Positions 1 through 7,272 of a stretch of DNA of 8,748 bases are shown here, piece by piece (the stretch's first letter is position 1; each line of letters begins with the position of its first letter). The DNA is from Candidatus Alectryobacillus merdavium (GTDB taxonomy: Bacteria > Bacillota_I > Bacilli_A > RFN20 > CAG-826). The notes beneath the pieces were generated by a model that was not told where the DNA came from, did no database searches, and was given only the letters and a program-made list of their open reading frames with translations. The translations under genes were made by a program, and so were the position numbers. The stretch is from assembly GCA_017694735.1 (NCBI GenBank), contig JADIMN010000048.1:1-8748 (forward strand), written 5' to 3'.

Positions 1-252
1 AATTACTATAGATCGTCCTATTTTACATATTATTTCACACTTTAAAATATCTATAAGAGTTAACTCTATTTCAATCATTGGAATACTACAAGTATTTAAT
101 ATACTTATCTTGATTAATTCATTTTTATAAAGTGCGTTTTCAAGTAATTTTATTACATTATCATCAATGCCACTTTTTCCGACAATATATTTATTGATTT
201 TACCAGAATTAGCGATTTGTTTAAGAGTTGCAATATCCTTATTTTCTAACAT
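1..252 (-). CDS. yqeI: YqeI/YhbY-family CRM-domain RNA-binding protein (3' end cut by window edge)
   Basis: The first 84 codons are open from an ATG at 252 to the left edge. The translation contains VGKSGIDDNVIK at about residues 29-40, followed by a helix ending NELIKISIL and then CKIGRSIVI, which match the GKxG loop, the ELIKV strand and the QxIGxxIVLY strand of small CRM-domain (YhbY/YqeI) proteins. Family members are about 95-105 aa, so only a short C-terminal tail should be missing. Homologues associate with pre-50S ribosomal particles; that role is family knowledge. The ATG overlaps the end of yqeH by 14 nt. A GAGGT Shine-Dalgarno at 262-266, 9 nt before the ATG, lies inside yqeH and decides the start. 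The usual GKGG is GKSG here, which keeps both loop glycines. In many Firmicutes nadD follows yqeI, so nadD may lie just off the left edge (inference). Confidence 0.85.
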   Translation of the reverse strand, partial: MLENKDIATLKQIANSGKINKYIVGKSGIDDNVIKLLENALYKNELIKISILNTCSIPMIEIELTLIDILKCEIICKIGRSIVI

Positions 253-1381
253 GAACTTTTGACCTCGTATAATAAACATAAACGCCTTTTGGAACGGTGA
301 CTCTAAATGTTTGATGATTTCCTTTAAAAGATATCCATCCAAGTCCTAAAATGCCAATTGATCTATATCCTTCTTCTTCAACAAAAACATCATATATATC
401 AAACTTAGTATAATCATCATAACCTTTTAAGGTTGGTTTTAGTCCTTTTTTGATGCCTGCATAGAATAAATCATCGAGATTTTTTCCTCTTAAAACACTT
501 ACATTGCTCTCCATTTTGCTTGATACATATACATCAATGGATGTTCTATTTCCGCTAATTAAATCGATTTTAGCAAGTCCACCAAATACAACACCACTAT
601 TAAGAGATAATGTAGTATTTTTTGGAGTAACTAATTTCTTTGGTAAAAGCATATCAACAAGAGACTTATCGCATAAATCTGTTAATTCGTTTTGTGTTTT
701 AATACCTGGAACATCATATAAATTAGCTGTTTTGTCTAATGGAATCTCAGTTACTCTTAAAGAAGTTCCTGGGAATTCACTTACAGTAATTAAACGATTT
801 GTATTATTAGTAAAGTGTTTTAAAAATGCGTTTGCAATACTGGTTTTACCACTATGTTGAAATCCGATTAAATAAACATCTCTACCATTTCTTAATTCTT
901 TTATCTTTATGTATAAGTTTTCAATATTATAGTCATTTAAGCTGCTTGCTAAAATTACTTCTTTAATATTTAAGCCAGCTACTCTTAATCTATGTCCTAC
1001 GTATTGAGTTAAGTCAAAATCACGTATTTTAGGGCTTAAGGTGTCTCTTTTATTTCCAACGACTAAAACATTTGTCTCGCCGATTGTTTTAACAAATCTT
1101 TCAGGAAGAGCACCTTCGAAAGAAAATAAATCAACAACTAATACTACTAATGATTCACTTAATTTTGCTCTGTCGAGTATGGAATAAAAATCATCATCAA
1201 TTTCGTTAACTTTTGGTGTGCTATTAAAAATAACTTTTTCAAAACAAGAATTACATAATAAAATTTCACTTTTATGATTATTAAAAACATCAGAAATAAT
1301 GTATCCTGGTGAATTTTCATCTTTATCTTGTAGAATAGTTCCGCATTTATAACATCTTAATACCTTTTTAATTGTTCCCAT
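239..1381 (-). CDS. yqeH: Circularly permuted ribosome-assembly GTPase YqeH
   Basis: This 380-residue protein has the YqeH architecture. It begins with a zinc-ribbon of four cysteines (residues 10, 13, 43, 46; CxxC...CxxC). The GTPase domain has its motifs in permuted order: G4 NKRD at 110-113 comes before the P-loop GFQHSGKT at 173-180, a G2 region with PGTS near 204-207, and G3 DVPG at 223-226. A C-terminal region with a GLGW segment and a PKGVYVYYTRS ending follows, as in Bacillus YqeH. The family acts in 30S subunit assembly and is essential in B. subtilis. The P-loop ends GKT where many relatives have GKS; both bind nucleotide phosphate. The start is ambiguous because TTG (1384) directly precedes ATG (1381). 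I chose ATG because GGGAGG at 1391-1396 then sits 9 nt upstream, like the other genes here. The gene overlaps yqeG by 14 nt and yqeI by 14 nt, implying translational coupling. Confidence 0.95.
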   Translation of the reverse strand: MGTIKKVLRCYKCGTILQDKDENSPGYIISDVFNNHKSEILLCNSCFEKVIFNSTPKVNEIDDDFYSILDRAKLSESLVVLVVDLFSFEGALPERFVKTIGETNVLVVGNKRDTLSPKIRDFDLTQYVGHRLRVAGLNIKEVILASSLNDYNIENLYIKIKELRNGRDVYLIGFQHSGKTSIANAFLKHFTNNTNRLITVSEFPGTSLRVTEIPLDKTANLYDVPGIKTQNELTDLCDKSLVDMLLPKKLVTPKNTTLSLNSGVVFGGLAKIDLISGNRTSIDVYVSSKMESNVSVLRGKNLDDLFYAGIKKGLKPTLKGYDDYTKFDIYDVFVEEEGYRSIGILGLGWISFKGNHQTFRVTVPKGVYVYYTRSKVHVRK

Positions 1382-1904
1382 CAAGATAATCCTCCCATTC
1401 TCGTAACAAACCTTTATTTTTCAATTTTTTTCGTATTCTTTTATCAAAAATACGATTAAATTTAGTCGTAATTTGATCGTTTTCAACTAATTTATCAGTT
1501 AAAATAGTATGAATTTTAGCACCATTACCAGCACAAATATCTGTTACTGTTTGGTCTCCAATAATTATAACATTTTCAGGGTTTATATTTAACTCTTTAA
1601 TGTGCTTTTTTATTTTATAAGAAAAAGGCTTCCGTGCAGATGATATATAATTTACTTTTAAAACATCGCAATATTTACTAACTCTTTTCTTTGTATTGTT
1701 AGATATAACTATAAAATCAATTCCACTATTTCTTATATTTTTAACTAATTCTATTGCTTTTAAACTAGGAGTTCCATCATTAAAAGCATCTAAAGTATTG
1801 TCTAGATCGGATATAATTAAAGAAATATATAGTTTTTTATAAAAATTTATATTGATATCGTAAATACTTTTTGCATGAAATTCAGGTATAAATCTTTTAA
1901 ACAT
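1368..1904 (-). CDS. yqeG: HAD superfamily IIIA phosphatase YqeG
   Basis: This 178-residue protein carries all the HAD phosphatase motifs. Motif I is SDLDNT at 32-37, with nucleophile D33 and acid/base D35. Motif II is SNN at 68-70. The motif III lysine is K92 in SARKP, and motif IV is GDQTVTD at 116-122. A C-terminal segment, FNRIFDKRIRKKLKNKGLL, is typical of YqeG. Length is normal for the family. YqeG is related to the yeast Gep4 and plant/cyanobacterial phosphatidylglycerophosphate phosphatases (PF09419), so a PGP phosphatase role in phosphatidylglycerol synthesis is plausible, though the substrate cannot be read from sequence. Its ATG lies 2 nt after the parC stop with only a weak GATGA element upstream, so it probably depends on ribosomes terminating on parC. 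Its 3' end overlaps yqeH. The yqeG-yqeH pairing is a conserved Firmicutes arrangement. Confidence 0.93.
   Translation of the reverse strand: MFKRFIPEFHAKSIYDININFYKKLYISLIISDLDNTLDAFNDGTPSLKAIELVKNIRNSGIDFIVISNNTKKRVSKYCDVLKVNYISSARKPFSYKIKKHIKELNINPENVIIIGDQTVTDICAGNGAKIHTILTDKLVENDQITTKFNRIFDKRIRKKLKNKGLLREWEDYLDGNN
1391..1396 (-). promoter_or_regulatory. Shine-Dalgarno of yqeH (inside yqeG)
   Basis: GGGAGG on the minus strand lies within the last codons of yqeG (Trp-Glu-Asp), 9 nt before ATG 1381 and 6 nt before the alternative TTG 1384. It is the strongest ribosome-binding site in the parE-yqeI run and favours the ATG start. Confidence 0.75.
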
Positions 1905-1906
1905 AA

Positions 1907-4462
1907 TTAGTCATCAAAATCTTCAAAAATTGAAACATGAGAGAAATTACTTTCAGGAATATTTTCTTCTTTCTCTTCATCCTTAATTATTTTATCAATT
2001 TTAATATCTTTAGTTACATGGAAAATATCAAAATTATAGGCTGAATTATAATTAAATTTTAATGATGAATCAGAACTTGCGTATTCTGTTCTTACTAATT
2101 TAAAATCTTCAATTAATATTTCTTTAATAGAATTACTATCATCTCTCATATAAATAGTAAATGGTTCTTCTTTTTCTATTTTTCTAGTATAAATTAAAGA
2201 TTGCTTATCAGATTTAAATATTTTAAATGCTTTTGATATTTTTCCAAGTCTAGGTGTTAGCTCAAAATCTTCGTTTAGAATTATTTTCTTGTATCCTCTA
2301 TCAGTTATTAAAAGAATTTTGCTTCTATTTCCTGGCTTATAATTTAGCATAGAAACAATTTTAGCTTCTTTTAGGTTATTAATAGATTTTACACCGCTTG
2401 TTTTGTTTCCTAATACGTTTAATTCATTCTCATTAAAATAAGTTACATTCCCATCTGATGTAAAAATGAGTAAATTATCGTTACCAGTTGACACGCAAAC
2501 ATCGACTAATTCATCATTTTTCATCATTTTCATCATTTGAATTGGTTTAGATGTTCTTTGTGCAAAAAATTCTGATAATCTAGTTCGTTTAATTTGTCCT
2601 TTTTTAGTTATAGAAATGATCATAACATTAGGATTAAACTCTTCAACAGAAATACATTTAATGATTTTTTCCTCGAAAGGTAAATTTATTAAATAATTAA
2701 TATGTTTTCCTTCTTCTTTCCACTTATTCTCTAGAATATCATTAACACTTATTTGTATATAATTTCCTTTATTAGTGAAGCCTAAAATATAATCTTTTGT
2801 ATTAGAAATATCTGCACAAACTAATCTATCTCCTTCTCTTATGCCAGGTAATATTGAAGAAGAAGATTTTTGCGATTTAAGTGAACTTCTTTTTATATAG
2901 CCGGCTTCTGTTATGGAAACATAAACATCTTCTTGAATGATTAAATCTCTTTGATCAATTACAACTTCTTCTTTCTTTTCTACTATTTTTGTCCTTCTAT
3001 CTACTGAAAAATTACTAATAATCGACTTTAAATTTCCTATAATTCCCCTATCAATCCTCTTTTTATCTGCTAGAGTTAAAGTTAGGCTATTTATAGTCTT
3101 ATTTAATTCTGTGCTCTCTTCTTCTAATTTAGTAATGTCAGTATTACTCAATCTATATAATTGAAGCATCACTATAGCCTCAGCTTGTTCTTCATTAAAG
3201 TCATATTTAATAATTAAATTATTCTTTGCGTCTTGCTTATTTAAACTAGACTTTATAGTTTTAATAACTTCATCTAAAATTGATATAGCTTTAATCAAGC
3301 CATTTACAACATTTAATCGAGTTTTGGCTTTTTCTAAATCATATTTACACTCTTTGGTATAAATCTCCTCTTGAAATTTAATAAAACAATCTAAATATGA
3401 TTCTAGAGTTAATAATTGAGGTCTACCTTCAACTATTGCATACATATTAGCTGTATAATATGTTTTTAAATCTGTTTTATTAAATAAATAATTTAAAATC
3501 AAATCAGCCTTAGCGTCTTTTTCCAATTCAACAATTATTTTTAATTCATTCATTTCTGTGGCATCAATGACATTTGTTATTCCATAAATTTGTTTAAAAT
3601 GTTTGATTCTTTCAATTGCATAAACAAGATCTTTTTTAATAACACGAAAAGGAATTTCGGTTATAACGATTTGTTTAGTACCGTTTTCTTCGATAATATC
3701 AGCTTTAGAAGCAACTTCGATTTTTCCTTTACCGGTTTTATAAATTTCTTTTAAAGAATCACTACTATAGATTACTCCACCAGTAGGAAAATCAGGTCCT
3801 TTAACAATTTCAAGTAAATCATCAATAGAACAAGTCTTGTGTGATATACGATAAATTGCAGCATCACATATTTCTTTTAAATTATGTGGAGGTATATCTG
3901 TTGCTAATGCTACTGCAATACCTTCAGACCCATTTAAAAATAAATTAGGAAATTTAGCAGGTAAAACAACTGGTTCTAAAAGCGTATCATCAAAATTTAA
4001 TACTGTATCAACCGTATTTTTTTCTATGTTTTCAACGAGTAAATTTGAAATTTTGCTAAGTCTAGCTTCAGTGTATCTATTAGCAGCAGGACCGTCACCA
4101 TCAATAGAACCATTATTTCCTTGGAAACTTATTAAAGGGATGTTAGTTTTCCATGGTTGAGACATTCTAACCAAAGCCTCATAGGCAGATGAATCGCCAT
4201 GAGGATGGAATTTACCAATAACATCACCAACAATACGAGCTGATTTTCTAGTTGGTTTATCATCAGTGTTTCCATTAACGTACATAGAATAAATGATTCT
4301 TCTTTGAACTGGTTTTAAACCATCTCTTGCATCAGGAATAGCTCTATTTTTAATTACTTCTTCTGCATAAATTGAATAATCATCTCCCATTAGGTTGTCT
4401 AAAGATGAAATATTAATATTTTCAATAACTTCTTTTACTTCTTGGACTTTCTTTTTGGCCAT
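1907..4462 (-). CDS. parC: DNA topoisomerase IV subunit A (ParC)
   Basis: This 851-residue type IIA topoisomerase A subunit cuts and rejoins DNA to decatenate daughter chromosomes, working as ParC2ParE2. The winged-helix region has IPDARDGLKPVQRR (42-55) and the quinolone-determining stretch HPHGDSSAYE (86-95). The catalytic tyrosine is Y130 in NRYTEARL, and the intercalating Ile is I182 in NGSEGIAVA. A DFPTGG motif follows at 224-229, then a coiled-coil region around 365-480 and a beta-pinwheel C-terminal domain from about 510 with repeats such as ITEAGYIKR, FTNKGNYIQ, ITKKGQIKR and ITDRGYKK. ParC rather than GyrA is indicated by the lack of a GyrA-box QRRGGKG; the position carries SQKSSSS, and the surrounding REGDRLV and GVKSIN resemble staphylococcal GrlA. 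An acidic tail (about 828-851) makes it somewhat longer than typical 800-820 aa ParC. ATG lies 1 nt after the parE stop, with GAGGT 8 nt upstream. Confidence 0.96.
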   Translation of the reverse strand: MAKKKVQEVKEVIENINISSLDNLMGDDYSIYAEEVIKNRAIPDARDGLKPVQRRIIYSMYVNGNTDDKPTRKSARIVGDVIGKFHPHGDSSAYEALVRMSQPWKTNIPLISFQGNNGSIDGDGPAANRYTEARLSKISNLLVENIEKNTVDTVLNFDDTLLEPVVLPAKFPNLFLNGSEGIAVALATDIPPHNLKEICDAAIYRISHKTCSIDDLLEIVKGPDFPTGGVIYSSDSLKEIYKTGKGKIEVASKADIIEENGTKQIVITEIPFRVIKKDLVYAIERIKHFKQIYGITNVIDATEMNELKIIVELEKDAKADLILNYLFNKTDLKTYYTANMYAIVEGRPQLLTLESYLDCFIKFQEEIYTKECKYDLEKAKTRLNVVNGLIKAISILDEVIKTIKSSLNKQDAKNNLIIKYDFNEEQAEAIVMLQLYRLSNTDITKLEEESTELNKTINSLTLTLADKKRIDRGIIGNLKSIISNFSVDRRTKIVEKKEEVVIDQRDLIIQEDVYVSITEAGYIKRSSLKSQKSSSSILPGIREGDRLVCADISNTKDYILGFTNKGNYIQISVNDILENKWKEEGKHINYLINLPFEEKIIKCISVEEFNPNVMIISITKKGQIKRTRLSEFFAQRTSKPIQMMKMMKNDELVDVCVSTGNDNLLIFTSDGNVTYFNENELNVLGNKTSGVKSINNLKEAKIVSMLNYKPGNRSKILLITDRGYKKIILNEDFELTPRLGKISKAFKIFKSDKQSLIYTRKIEKEEPFTIYMRDDSNSIKEILIEDFKLVRTEYASSDSSLKFNYNSAYNFDIFHVTKDIKIDKIIKDEEKEENIPESNFSHVSIFEDFDD

Positions 4463-4463
4463 T

Positions 4464-6425
4464 TTATCTTACCTCATCTTTAAAATTATCGACTTCGTTG
4501 AAATCGATATTTTCTTCAACCCATTTTCTTCTTTCGTTTGAATCATTTCCCATTAAAATTCTAATTCTTTGCTCAACAAGTAAAGGATCATCTATAGTAA
4601 CACGGATTAATTGTCTTGTGTCCTTTTTCATTGTAGTGTTTCTTAATTGAATTGGATCCATTTCACCAAGACCTTTATATCTTTGAATATGATATCCCGG
4701 TCCTACTTCTTTTTTACCCTTTTCTAGTTCATCATTATTCCAACAATATACTTCTTTAGTTGGATTTTTAGTATCGCCTTTAAAAACTCTATATAAAGGA
4801 GAAACAGCCACATAGATCATACCTTCATTAATCAATGGTCGCATATAATGGTAAAAGAAAGTTAATAATAAAGTTTGAATATGTGCTCCATCAGTATCAG
4901 CATCGGTCATAATGATAATTTTTCCATATTTACAATTGCTAATATCGAAATTTGCACCAAATCCAGCACCGATAGTTGCAATCAAAGTAGAAAATTCTTC
5001 GTTTTTTAGCATTCTTTCAGTAGATATTGAGTCGACATTTAGTGGTTTTCCTCTTAATGGCAATATTGCTTGATACATATGATCACGTGCAGTTTTAGCG
5101 CTTCCACCAGCACTATCACCTTCTACAATAAATAATTCATTTAATTTGTAATTTTTAGATTGTGCTTGGCAAAGCTTATTTGACATTGGTAATTCATTTC
5201 TTGTTTTTTTATTTGTTCTAACCTCTTCTTTTGCTTTTCTAGCTTGAATTCTTTCGTTTTGAGATTGTAGACATTTTCCAATAACATCAATAGCAAATTG
5301 TTTATTCTCATTTAAATAGTGACTAAATTTATCATAAAAGAAATTAGAAACAGCATTTAAAGCTTCAGAAGTACCAAGTTTTGTCTTAGTTTGTCCTTCA
5401 AACTGAATTATTGTAGCTGGAATATTTAAAGATATGATTACAGTTAACCCTTCTCTAACATCGCTAGATTCAAATCTTTGTTTATATTTTAATAACTTAT
5501 TTTCTTCTGCATATTCATTAATTGCTTTTGTAAGTGCAATTTTAAAACCACTTTCATGTGTTCCGCCTTCTTTTGTTCTGACGTTATTAACATATGAAAG
5601 AATTGTTTCATTATAATCATCACTACAATATTGAAGTGCGATTTTAATTTTAATTAAATTTGAAACATCCTCAAAATAAACAGGTTCTGAAATAGCCTTT
5701 TTATTTTGATTAATTATTCTAATATATTCGCTTAATCCATCCTTATAATAAAAATCAATTACTTCATTGTTAATTCTTTCATCTTTTAAACAAAAGTGAA
5801 CATTTTGTAACAAGAATGCACTTTCCTGCATATGATTTTTAATTACATCATATTTAAAATCAATAGTTTGAAATATTCTTTTGTCAGGTTTAAAAGTAAT
5901 TGTTGTACCATGTTTAGTAGTATTTCCAATGATTTCTAATGGCTGTACTAATTTTCTTCCTCCATCTTCAAATCTAATGTGGTATATTTTTCCATCTCTA
6001 CATACAACAGCATCAAAAAATTCGCTCAAAGCATTAGTTACACTGCTACCAACACCGTGTAAACCGCCACTTGCAGTATATGCATTAGCATTAAATTTTC
6101 CACCAGAATGAAGTGTTGTTAATAATAGCTGGATTGTTGGAATCTTCTCTTTTTTGTGTATACCACATGGAATGCCTCTTCCTTCATCAGAAACAGTAAT
6201 GGAACCATCCTTATGAATAACAACACTTATTTTATTCCCATATCCATTTAAGGCTTCATCAACGGAATTATCAATAATTTCCCAAACTAAATGATGCAAA
6301 CCTGGACTAGCAGTTGTACCAATATACATTGCAGGACGTACTCTAACACCTTCTAAACCTTCTAATACTTGAATACTATCTTCGTTATAGTCATCTAAAA
6401 TTTTTTTCTTATTTACTTCACTCAT
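4464..6425 (-). CDS. parE: DNA topoisomerase IV subunit B (ParE)
   Basis: This 653-residue protein is the ATPase subunit of topoisomerase IV. The GHKL ATPase domain shows EIIDNSVDEAL with catalytic E49 and Mg-ligand N53, DEGRGIP (80-86) and GGLHGVGSS (120-128). The transducer contains QTKTKLGTSEA (345-355), where LGTSEA is the ParE form and GyrB has LGNSEV. The Toprim domain has EGDSAGGSA (435-443), DADTDGAH (508-515) and the QRYKGLGEM motif (581-589). Length is normal for Gram-positive ParE and no key residue is missing. It is the first gene of the minus-strand operon. It has a short predicted leader of about 13 nt in which the only anti-Shine-Dalgarno match is GTGAT, 5 nt before the ATG. 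That register is equivalent to a GGAGG core about 9 nt upstream. Confidence 0.96.
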   Translation of the reverse strand: MSEVNKKKILDDYNEDSIQVLEGLEGVRVRPAMYIGTTASPGLHHLVWEIIDNSVDEALNGYGNKISVVIHKDGSITVSDEGRGIPCGIHKKEKIPTIQLLLTTLHSGGKFNANAYTASGGLHGVGSSVTNALSEFFDAVVCRDGKIYHIRFEDGGRKLVQPLEIIGNTTKHGTTITFKPDKRIFQTIDFKYDVIKNHMQESAFLLQNVHFCLKDERINNEVIDFYYKDGLSEYIRIINQNKKAISEPVYFEDVSNLIKIKIALQYCSDDYNETILSYVNNVRTKEGGTHESGFKIALTKAINEYAEENKLLKYKQRFESSDVREGLTVIISLNIPATIIQFEGQTKTKLGTSEALNAVSNFFYDKFSHYLNENKQFAIDVIGKCLQSQNERIQARKAKEEVRTNKKTRNELPMSNKLCQAQSKNYKLNELFIVEGDSAGGSAKTARDHMYQAILPLRGKPLNVDSISTERMLKNEEFSTLIATIGAGFGANFDISNCKYGKIIIMTDADTDGAHIQTLLLTFFYHYMRPLINEGMIYVAVSPLYRVFKGDTKNPTKEVYCWNNDELEKGKKEVGPGYHIQRYKGLGEMDPIQLRNTTMKKDTRQLIRVTIDDPLLVEQRIRILMGNDSNERRKWVEENIDFNEVDNFKDEVR

Positions 6426-6444
6426 ATAAAATCACACTAATAAA

Positions 6445-6473
6445 ATTATAACAAAAATTTACTTTTTTTAAAA
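6445..6473 (-). promoter_or_regulatory. Predicted extended -10 promoter for the parE operon
   Basis: On the minus strand a perfect TATAAT (6450 down to 6445) is preceded by TGT, giving the extended TGnTATAAT form. The hexamer at 17-nt spacing is TTTTAA (6468-6473), a poor -35, so the extended -10 probably does the work. The inferred transcription start is near 6438, leaving a leader of about 13 nt. The -35 position lies inside the palindrome at 6458-6479. Confidence 0.6.
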
Positions 6474-6479
6474 AGTAAA
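6458..6479. repeat. Perfect AT-rich palindrome between parE and plsY
   Basis: Arms TTTACTTTTT (6458-6467) and AAAAAGTAAA (6470-6479) are exact reverse complements, separated by TT. The element lies in the 73-nt divergent intergenic region, over the -35 area of the parE promoter and just upstream of the plsY start. It could be a dimeric repressor operator, or an AT-tract UP-type element. Because nearly all bases are A or T, a chance occurrence is not excluded. It is not a plausible terminator, having only one G/C pair per arm. Confidence 0.45.
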
Positions 6480-6483
6480 AAAA

Positions 6484-6491
6484 TATAAAAT
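6484..6491 (+). promoter_or_regulatory. Possible -10 region for plsY (near-leaderless)
   Basis: TATAAAAT at 6484-6491 is the best -10-like sequence upstream of plsY, containing TATAAA and TAAAAT. It would start transcription at about 6496-6498, at or within 3 nt of the plsY ATG at 6499. There is no good -35, although TTTACT at 6458-6463 is nearest. An alternative is TATAAC at 6447-6452, which overlaps the parE -10 and would give a leader of about 40 nt. Neither is strong in such AT-rich DNA. Confidence 0.3.
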
Positions 6492-6498
6492 AATTAAT

Positions 6499-7230
6499 AT
6501 GGGTAATTTAGATCCTATGACTCTTTTCTTAAATATAATAGCACCGATTATAACATTACTATGTGGTTATATATTTTCAGGTATTCCTTATGCTCTAATA
6601 ATTGGAAAAATTTTTTATAAACAAGACATTCGTGAACTAGGAAGTAAAAATCCTGGAGGAACAAATGCTATTAGAGTTTGGGGATGGAAAACAGGTGTTT
6701 GTGTCATCGCTCTTGATATGATTAAAGCAATAGCACCATTTTGGATAACATTTGCAATAATTAATTTTACACCTGTTAAAGAAATACTTATTGATGATGT
6801 TAGATTTTTAAGCATTTGGATAACCGCATTAGGATGTGTATTAGGCCACTGCTATTCAGTCTTTTTAAAATTTAAAGGTGGAAAAGGCGTAGCGACTTAT
6901 ATGGCTACTCTAGGACCATCATGTTGGCTACAATTTGTAATTAATTTTGTTGTTTTTGTATCAACAATATCTATTAAGAAAATTGTTAGTATTGGCTCAA
7001 TACTTGTTTGTATATGTGCTACCGTAATTGCATGGATATTATTTGGTTGTTATGAAGGATATCCTCCATCAAGAGAAATAATAGATATCTTTTTCTTAGG
7101 AAATAGCGATCTGCTTCAAATGACTTGGGCATATCCAATAATTGTTACTATAATGAGCGGAATTGTAATATTTAGACACAAACAAAATATAATTAACTTA
7201 AAAAATAAAACTGAGAAAGCAACATATTAA
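6499..7230 (+). CDS. plsY: Acyl-phosphate:glycerol-3-phosphate acyltransferase PlsY
   Basis: PlsY is an integral membrane enzyme that transfers the acyl group of acyl-phosphate (made by PlsX) to glycerol-3-phosphate, the first step of phospholipid synthesis. The family motifs are present: SGIPYALIIGK (27-37), DIRELGSKNPGGTN (43-56), LD..K (72-76), LGHCYSVFLKFKGGKGVA (115-132) and IFRHKQNI (224-231). Several hydrophobic segments fit a multi-span protein. At 243 aa it is longer than the usual roughly 200 aa; the extra length is mainly a loop near 184-210 before the last helix. The usual GATN is GGTN and LDxxKG is LDMIKA. It is the only plus-strand gene and lies divergent from parE, a neighbourhood also seen in Bacillus (yneS next to parE). 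No Shine-Dalgarno precedes ATG 6499. ATG 6517 is an alternative start but has none either and would shorten the first helix. Confidence 0.93.
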   Translation: MGNLDPMTLFLNIIAPIITLLCGYIFSGIPYALIIGKIFYKQDIRELGSKNPGGTNAIRVWGWKTGVCVIALDMIKAIAPFWITFAIINFTPVKEILIDDVRFLSIWITALGCVLGHCYSVFLKFKGGKGVATYMATLGPSCWLQFVINFVVFVSTISIKKIVSIGSILVCICATVIAWILFGCYEGYPPSREIIDIFFLGNSDLLQMTWAYPIIVTIMSGIVIFRHKQNIINLKNKTEKATY

Positions 7231-7267
7231 AAAAATAAAACAAGGTTGAACCTTGTTTTATTTTTTT
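7229..7267. terminator. Bidirectional Rho-independent terminator between plsY and yneF
   Basis: A perfect 17-bp stem is formed by 7229-7245 and 7251-7267, with the core AAAACAAGG / CCTTGTTTT and loop TTGAA. The stem is bounded by an A-run on the left and a T-run on the right (7261-7267), so it reads as a terminator with a U-tail from both strands. It begins at the stop codon of plsY and lies 5 nt beyond the yneF stop, so it serves both convergent transcription units. Confidence 0.9.
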
Positions 7268-7272
7268 GCTTT

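Noticed and set aside
504..860. Open frame of 118 codons on the plus strand, antisense to yqeH
   Set aside because: It lies wholly inside the well-supported yqeH gene, its translation resembles no family I know, and it is a by-product of codon bias on the opposite strand. The same holds for plus-strand frames at 5434-5616, 5881-6111, 7246-7443 and 8223-8408 and the minus frame at 6615-6815.
1382..1384. TTG start for yqeH
   Set aside because: The adjacent ATG at 1381 gives a 9-nt spacing to GGGAGG, consistent with the other genes, and is the commoner start codon.
1907..6425. GyrB/GyrA rather than ParE/ParC
   Set aside because: The ParE-type LGTSEA in the B subunit, the missing GyrA-box and the staphylococcal ParC-like C-terminal repeats all favour topoisomerase IV.
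6458..6479. Palindrome as a transcription terminator or FapR lipid-regulator site
   Set aside because: The stem is almost all A-T and too weak for a terminator, no gene ends there, and the sequence does not resemble the FapR operator as I know it.
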